Below are positions 6,246 through 9,105 of a stretch of 9,105 nucleotides of DNA, in pieces. Made by a program: the position numbers and the translations under genes. This DNA is from Candidatus Parcubacteria bacterium (GTDB lineage: Bacteria > Patescibacteriota > Patescibacteriia > JAACEG01), in contig JAGLTA010000044.1 in assembly GCA_023135505.1 (NCBI GenBank), positions 1 through 9,105 of the forward strand. The letters run 5' to 3'. Each line of letters begins with the position of its first letter. The first letter of the stretch is position 1. The notes below the pieces were generated by a model. It searched no databases. It worked only from the letters and a program-made list of their open reading frames with translations, and had not been told where the DNA came from.

Positions 6246-7289
6246 ATGTTAGAATTTTACGCGATTAAAATTTTTATTTTGACAATGTTGTCGTTTATTA
6301 TAGCGATGATTTGGATGCCGTTTTTGCTGAAATTTTTAAAAAAGCATAAAATCGGCAAAAATATCAGGGATGAAAAAAGCGCTCCGATTTTTTTTAAGTT
6401 TCACAAAAAAAAATCCGGCATTCCGACAATGGGCGGGCTTTTAATCTGGATTACAGTACTATTTTTGTCGCTGTTGTTTTTTTACGCGGCGAAATTTTTT
6501 GATTGGGAAATTTTTAAATATTTTAATTTTTTAACGCAAAAACAGACATTGCTTCCTTTGGGCGCGCTTATAGCGTCAGCGATTGTCGGAGCGATTGACG
6601 ATCTGCGCAATGTTAAAAAAATAGGGACGAACGGAGGAGGGCTGGTAATGAAACAGAAAATTATTATTTACACTCTGATCGCGGCAGTCGGCGCGTGGTG
6701 GTTTTATTTCAAACTGGAGTGGGATTATATCCATGTCCCATTTATGGGCAATTTTGAGATCGGACTATGGTATATTCCGATTTTTATTTTTATTATTGTG
6801 GCAACCGCGTTTTCCGTAAATGAAACTGATGGGCTTGACGGCTTGGCTGGCGGCGCGCTTCTTACTTCATTCGGCTCTTACGGCGCGATTTCGTTCGCGC
6901 AGGGCAGATTTGAATTAGCCGCGTTTTGCGGAGTGATAATCGGCGCGCTTTTGGCTTTTTTGTGGTTTAATATAAACCCGGCAAAATTTTTTATGGGAGA
7001 CACTGGAGCGATAGGGCTCGGAGTCACTCTCGGCATAGTCGCGATGCTTTCAAATTATGTCCTGCTTCTGCCGATTATTGGATCTATTTTCGTGCTGGAA
7101 ACCTGCTCTGTTTTATGGCAATGGTTTTATAGATATTGCTTTAAGAAAAAATTTTTTATATCCAGCCCGATTCATCATCACCTTGAAGCAAAGGGGTGGA
7201 CAGAAGCGAATATCGTAATGCGTTTTTGGGTGATCAGCGGCGTTAGCGCGGTAGTAGGGCTGATCTTGTTCTTTTTGGATAAAGGATAA
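6246..7289 (+). CDS. mraY: Phospho-N-acetylmuramoyl-pentapeptide-transferase (MraY)
   Basis: A 347-residue polytopic membrane protein that moves phospho-MurNAc-pentapeptide from UDP to undecaprenyl phosphate, forming lipid I on the inner face of the membrane. Diagnostic motifs in order: SGIPTMGG (57-64), GAIDDLRNVKK (115-125) with the Asp pair D118/D119, VNETDGLDGLAGG (191-203), NINPAKFFMGDTG (242-254) with catalytic D252, and SSPIHHHLEAKGW (306-318) followed by RFW (326-328). The HHH block and the RFW ending separate MraY from the related WecA family. About ten hydrophobic segments span the chain, as expected, and the length is normal. It is the last gene of the acs operon. A new promoter for the toxin-antitoxin pair starts 7 nt after its stop, and no terminator is visible between them, so some read-through is possible. 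mraY usually lies in a dcw cluster, but here its partners are acs and a sugar transferase. Confidence 0.95.
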   Translation: MLEFYAIKIFILTMLSFIIAMIWMPFLLKFLKKHKIGKNIRDEKSAPIFFKFHKKKSGIPTMGGLLIWITVLFLSLLFFYAAKFFDWEIFKYFNFLTQKQTLLPLGALIASAIVGAIDDLRNVKKIGTNGGGLVMKQKIIIYTLIAAVGAWWFYFKLEWDYIHVPFMGNFEIGLWYIPIFIFIIVATAFSVNETDGLDGLAGGALLTSFGSYGAISFAQGRFELAAFCGVIIGALLAFLWFNINPAKFFMGDTGAIGLGVTLGIVAMLSNYVLLLPIIGSIFVLETCSVLWQWFYRYCFKKKFFISSPIHHHLEAKGWTEANIVMRFWVISGVSAVVGLILFFLDKG

Positions 7290-7295
7290 TTTGTA

Positions 7296-7324
7296 TTGAC
7301 AATGTAATGATTTTGCATTACAAT
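7296..7324 (+). promoter_or_regulatory. Sigma70-type promoter of the toxin-antitoxin operon
   Basis: TTGACA at 7296-7301 (6/6) and TACAAT at 7319-7324 (5/6) are spaced by 17 nt. Transcription would start near 7331, with about 22 nt of leader before the antitoxin ATG at 7353. The palindrome at 7303-7322 covers the spacer and the left part of the -10 box. Confidence 0.8.
7303..7322 (+). promoter_or_regulatory. Probable operator for toxin-antitoxin autoregulation
   Basis: TGTAATG (7303-7309) and CATTACA (7316-7322) form a perfect 7-bp inverted repeat around ATTTTG. The repeat lies between the -35 and -10 boxes and overlaps the -10. Antitoxins of the RelB/DinJ family bind such palindromes through a ribbon-helix-helix N-terminus and repress their own operon. 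The position is what such repression requires. Binding itself is inferred. Confidence 0.7.
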
Positions 7325-7352
7325 TAAAATATAAAGATTAATTTTTAAAAAT

Positions 7353-7637
7353 ATGCCTCATTATAAAACAACAGATCAAATTCAGATTAGAATTGATAAA
7401 AAAACAAAAGAGCAAGCAAAAAAAATTTTAGATGATTTGGGCTTGGATATGAGCGTCGCGGTAAAAATGCTTTTTAAGCAGATAATTTACACTAAAAATA
7501 TTCCTTATGAGATTAGAGACGCGAACGGATTTACCTTAAAGCAGGCGCAAAATTTGCGGGAAGCCGTGAAAGAAGCGGAAAACAGCCGTAAAATTTTTAA
7601 GTCTTCAAAAGAACTTATTAAAGACGCATTATCTTAA
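7353..7637 (+). CDS. Type II antitoxin, RelB/DinJ family
   Basis: A 94-residue protein with the RelB/DinJ arrangement. A short basic beta strand (IQIRIDKKTKEQAKKILDDL, 10-29) is followed by GLDMSVAVKMLFKQI (30-44). Together these form the ribbon-helix-helix DNA-binding module, and IPYEIR at 50-55 is the conserved linker. The C-terminal half (59-94) is charged and helical and would wrap the toxin. It should neutralise the YafQ-like toxin encoded 2 nt downstream and repress the operon at the palindrome in its promoter. The length is normal for the family (about 85-100 residues). No Shine-Dalgarno site precedes the ATG. The close gene order antitoxin-toxin is the usual one for this system. Confidence 0.87.
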   Translation: MPHYKTTDQIQIRIDKKTKEQAKKILDDLGLDMSVAVKMLFKQIIYTKNIPYEIRDANGFTLKQAQNLREAVKEAENSRKIFKSSKELIKDALS

Positions 7638-7639
7638 AT

Positions 7640-7906
7640 ATGTATAGTGTAAAATATTCCAGCAAATTTAAAAAAGATATTAAAAAAATTAATAATCCGC
7701 CAATAAAAAAATCGCAAAAAATAATTGACTTATTAATTGCAGGGAAGAAATTAGATAGAAATCATCAAAACCATAAATTACAAGGAGAATTTAAAAATTG
7801 TTATGAATGCCATATCAGCCCGGATATTTTATTGATTTATAAAGTTAAAAAACAGGAATTATTGATTTTATTATTAAGGATAGGTTCGCATTCAGAACTG
7901 TTTTAA
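7640..7906 (+). CDS. Type II toxin, YafQ-family mRNA interferase (RelE superfamily)
   Basis: An 88-residue RelE-fold ribonuclease of the YafQ type, expected to cut mRNA on the ribosome when the antitoxin is lost. Conserved residues align with E. coli YafQ. H45 in NHKLQG, H58 and D62 in CHISPD, R80, H84 in GSHSELF and F88 correspond to YafQ H50, H63, D67, R83, H87 and F91. The one difference is I63, where YafQ has W68. The chain starts with SVKYSSKFKKDIKKI, the basic first helix seen in the family. The frame is intact and the catalytic set otherwise complete, so it is probably active. Its ATG is 2 nt after the antitoxin stop with no ribosome-binding site, suggesting translational coupling. It ends in a convergent arrangement with the minus-strand gene at 8005. 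Confidence 0.88.
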   Translation: MYSVKYSSKFKKDIKKINNPPIKKSQKIIDLLIAGKKLDRNHQNHKLQGEFKNCYECHISPDILLIYKVKKQELLILLLRIGSHSELF

Positions 7907-7920
7907 TTTAAAAATTTAAC

Positions 7921-7955
7921 AAAAAAATAGAGGCATTATCTAAAAAAATAATGCC
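7921..7955 (-). terminator. Intrinsic terminator of the minus-strand membrane-protein gene
   Basis: On the plus strand GGCATTAT (7932-7939) pairs perfectly with ATAATGCC (7948-7955) around an 8-nt loop. Read on the minus strand, the stem is followed by TCTA and then T7 (7921-7927), a proper intrinsic terminator for the gene at 8005-8334. On the plus strand the stem is followed by CCCTTATT, so it is poor for the toxin operon. Confidence 0.78.
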
Positions 7956-7972
7956 CCCTTATTAACGATTAC

Positions 7973-7991
7973 GAGGATATTTTTAATCCTC
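7973..7991. terminator. Weak hairpin between the convergent genes
   Basis: GAGGAT (7973-7978) pairs with ATCCTC (7986-7991) around ATTTTTA. On the plus strand AGTTTTG follows, so it could be a weak terminator for the toxin operon. It is short and the T-run is only four bases. On the minus strand it simply precedes the better terminator at 7921-7955. Confidence 0.35.
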
Positions 7992-8004
7992 AGTTTTGTG
8001 CAGA

Positions 8005-8334
8005 CTATTCATCCCTATAATGGATTTCCCCTTTTTTATCAATAAAAAATCCGTCAACTCCTCTTTCCCAGTCAAAATCTTTTGGGAGTTTGGCGATTTT
8101 ACTGTTAATAATTGCCAAGTCCGATCCAACTTTTTTCGGAATATAATCTACTCCCGAAATTAGTTGAATCGGGGTTCCGATAGTTGATTCATTTCCAGCC
8201 TTTACCCCCAGTATTCCTACTGAGGATATAATTACAATGATCCCTATTACTAACCGTTCTCTGAGCTTGGTAAAATTATACGCTGGATAAATGATCCAAA
8301 TCCCCAAAAATAGCATTAAAAAACCTATTAACAT
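8005..8334 (-). CDS. Small two-helix membrane protein of unknown function
   Basis: I do not recognise this 109-residue protein. Two strong hydrophobic helices (about 2-18 and 28-45) are joined by a short loop with K23, R25 and R27. By the positive-inside rule the loop is cytoplasmic and both ends face outward, unless helix 1 is a cleaved signal. The soluble tail (46-109) has no family motif I know. Its C-terminus, GVDGFFIDKKGEIHYRDE (92-109), looks like a compact beta-hairpin. The gene is likely real. It has the window's only strong purine run before a start (AAAGGGGG, 4 nt from the ATG on the minus strand), an intrinsic terminator after the stop, and room for a promoter upstream. It is the only gene on this strand and lies between the toxin operon and the E2 repeat, so it may be an acquired accessory gene. 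No function is proposed. Confidence 0.7.
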   Translation of the reverse strand: MLIGFLMLFLGIWIIYPAYNFTKLRERLVIGIIVIISSVGILGVKAGNESTIGTPIQLISGVDYIPKKVGSDLAIINSKIAKLPKDFDWERGVDGFFIDKKGEIHYRDE

Positions 8335-8388
8335 AATTCCCCCTTTTTTTTATTTTATTTGTCAATAATATTAAATAATTTAATAGAT

Positions 8389-8417
8389 TATTATTACATA
8401 TATTAAAAATATGTCAA
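8389..8417 (-). promoter_or_regulatory. Possible promoter of the minus-strand membrane-protein gene
   Basis: On the minus strand TTGACA is perfect (plus-strand TGTCAA at 8412-8417). It is followed by AT-rich sequence containing TAATAAT about 15-18 nt away, but no single good -10 box stands out. The start codon lies about 50 nt further on. A second TTGACA (plus-strand 8360-8365) has no -10 at the right distance. Confidence 0.35.
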
Positions 8418-8445
8418 GATGTATTATAAAAAAAATTTAACTAAA

Positions 8446-8628
8446 AGGCTTACTGCATAATTAGTTCCTATTGCAATTCCCATATTTTGGTCAAATTTTC
8501 CAAAAATTTTAATGCCTATATGTCTATATAGGCTTATAAAATTGTTTGAAAAATTTGCCTCAAAATCTGAAAATTTTTAACCCGTCGAATGACTGGGTTC
8601 GTAACGAAACTAATTATGCAGTAGGCCT
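8446..8628 (+). repeat. Foldback repeat element, copy E2 (183 bp), with 21-bp terminal inverted repeats
   Basis: The ends 8446-8466 and 8608-8628 are inverted repeats matching at 20 of 21 bases, with core TACTGCATAATTAGTT. Inside, the arms 8485-8521 and 8538-8576 are nearly identical to those of E1 and pair imperfectly with each other. The tip is a perfect 8-bp hairpin (GCCTATAT 8514-8521, loop GTCT, ATATAGGC 8526-8533). A separate hairpin AACCC-GTC...GAC-T-GGGTT lies at 8579-8599. The whole could fold as an outer stem holding a long hairpin and a short one. CTAAAA occurs directly on both sides (8441-8446 and 8627-8632), a possible target-site duplication. The element ends 11 nt before the next start codon. 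It fills most of the 305-nt gap between the divergent genes. There is no coding content. Confidence 0.82.
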
Positions 8629-8639
8629 AAAATAAAAAT

Positions 8640-9105
8640 ATGAAGAAATTTATTCAAAAACAGCTAAAAATTTTTACAAAAGCGATTATTAAAAAATATA
8701 GCCCGGACATAATCGGGATTACCGGCAGCGTTGGAAAATCTTCCGCTAAAGAGGCGGTTAAAAAAGCGCTGGAATTCCGCTATCAGGTTAGGGCAAGCAT
8801 TAAAAATTATAACAATGAGATAGGGCTGCCGCTCACGGTTATCGGCGCGCAATCGCCGTCAAAATCAATATTCGGCTGGATTAAAGTTTTTATAAAAGCC
8901 ATTAGCTTGATTTTAATAACAGACAAAAATTATCCTAAAATTTTAATTTTAGAGATGGGCGCGGACAGAGAGGGCGACATAAAATATTTAACAGAATTAG
9001 CTCCTTGTAAAATTGCCGTTGTCACATCAGTGTCTGAGTCGCACGCTGAATTTTTAGGCAATCTGCAGAAAATAGAAAAAGAAAAACGGCAAATATTAGA
9101 GAATT
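8640..9105 (+). CDS. Mur ligase family protein, MurF-like (partial, runs off the window)
   Basis: The first 155 residues of an ATP-dependent Mur-type ligase. The P-loop GITGSVGKSS is at 26-35. NYNNEIGLPLT (56-66) and LEMGADREGDI (104-114) are blocks typical of MurF, the enzyme adding D-Ala-D-Ala to UDP-MurNAc-tripeptide. VVTSVSESHAEFLG (127-140) and the following KEKRQIL fit the ITNIG.AHL..FG...I...K pattern. Only about 25 residues precede the P-loop, so the usual N-terminal UDP-binding domain of roughly 80-100 residues is missing. The P-loop ends in Ser rather than Thr. ATG 8640 is the earliest possible start, because an in-frame TAA lies at 8628-8630. Hence the short N-terminus is not a mis-chosen start. 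It may be a divergent MurF that pairs with a separate substrate domain, or a ligase for another cell-wall step. The 3' part is outside the window. Repeat E2 ends 11 nt before the ATG. Confidence 0.85.
   Translation, partial: MKKFIQKQLKIFTKAIIKKYSPDIIGITGSVGKSSAKEAVKKALEFRYQVRASIKNYNNEIGLPLTVIGAQSPSKSIFGWIKVFIKAISLILITDKNYPKILILEMGADREGDIKYLTELAPCKIAVVTSVSESHAEFLGNLQKIEKEKRQILEN

Noticed and set aside
6246..7289. WecA-type GlcNAc-1-phosphate transferase instead of MraY
   Set aside because: The HHHLEAKGW block, TDGLDGLAGG and the RFW ending fit MraY better than WecA.
8005..8334. Third component or immunity gene of the toxin-antitoxin locus
   Set aside because: The pair is already complete, and this gene is convergent with its own ribosome-binding site and terminator.
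8446..8628. Integron attC site
   Set aside because: The element is a foldback with similar size, but attC needs outer RYYYAAC on the left and GTTRRRY on the right. Here the left end has TAGTT and the right end AACTA, and no integrase is present.
1092..8628. CRISPR array
   Set aside because: There are only two copies, 7.3 kb apart and longer than 160 bp. There are no regular spacers and no cas genes.

Overview
The window is 9.1 kb of AT-rich, gene-dense bacterial DNA with short intergenic gaps. Its proteins are rich in Lys, Ile and Phe, and most genes have no clear Shine-Dalgarno site. The content is envelope precursor synthesis, one acetate-activation enzyme and a small toxin-antitoxin pair. 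The last gene is a MurF-like ligase with almost nothing before its P-loop. Together these suggest a small-genome lineage such as Candidate Phyla Radiation / Patescibacteria (Parcubacteria-like). That placement is inference from style and gene content, with no marker gene to prove it. Stops are TAA and TAG, and no reading frame needs UGA recoding.

Layout. (1) 59-1087 is an extended-SDR nucleotide-sugar epimerase/dehydratase resembling UDP-glucuronate decarboxylase. (2) 1092-1257 is a foldback repeat, copy E1, filling the gap to a family 2 glycosyltransferase at 1268-1933. (3) 1943-2159 is a self-contained tRNA-Glu(UUC) unit with a near-consensus promoter and an intrinsic terminator. (4) 2206-2796 is a YgjP-type zinc metallopeptidase. 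(5) 2806-7289 is a probable operon with a good sigma70-type promoter: AMP-forming acetyl-CoA synthetase, a polyprenyl-phosphate sugar-1-phosphate transferase and MraY, separated by only 6 and 9 nt. (6) 7296-7906 is a RelB/DinJ-YafQ type II toxin-antitoxin operon with a palindrome inside its promoter. (7) 8005-8334, on the minus strand, is a small two-helix membrane protein of unknown function with its own terminator. (8) 8446-8628 is a second foldback repeat, copy E2, followed by the 5' part of a Mur-ligase gene that runs off the window.

How the genes fit together. The epimerase and GT2 would supply and transfer sugars. The sugar-1-phosphate transferase and MraY both load undecaprenyl phosphate, for surface polysaccharide and for peptidoglycan respectively. 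The Mur ligase belongs to the cytoplasmic peptidoglycan branch. Acetyl-CoA synthetase is co-transcribed with the two lipid-carrier enzymes and may link acetate to acetyl-CoA supply.

The most unusual feature is the pair of E1/E2 elements. They share two near-identical arms (35/37 and 36/39 bases), terminal inverted repeats built on TACTGCAT, and a different hairpin at the tip of each copy. Each ends 10-11 nt before a start codon. They look like a non-autonomous mobile element or a structured leader shared by two envelope genes.
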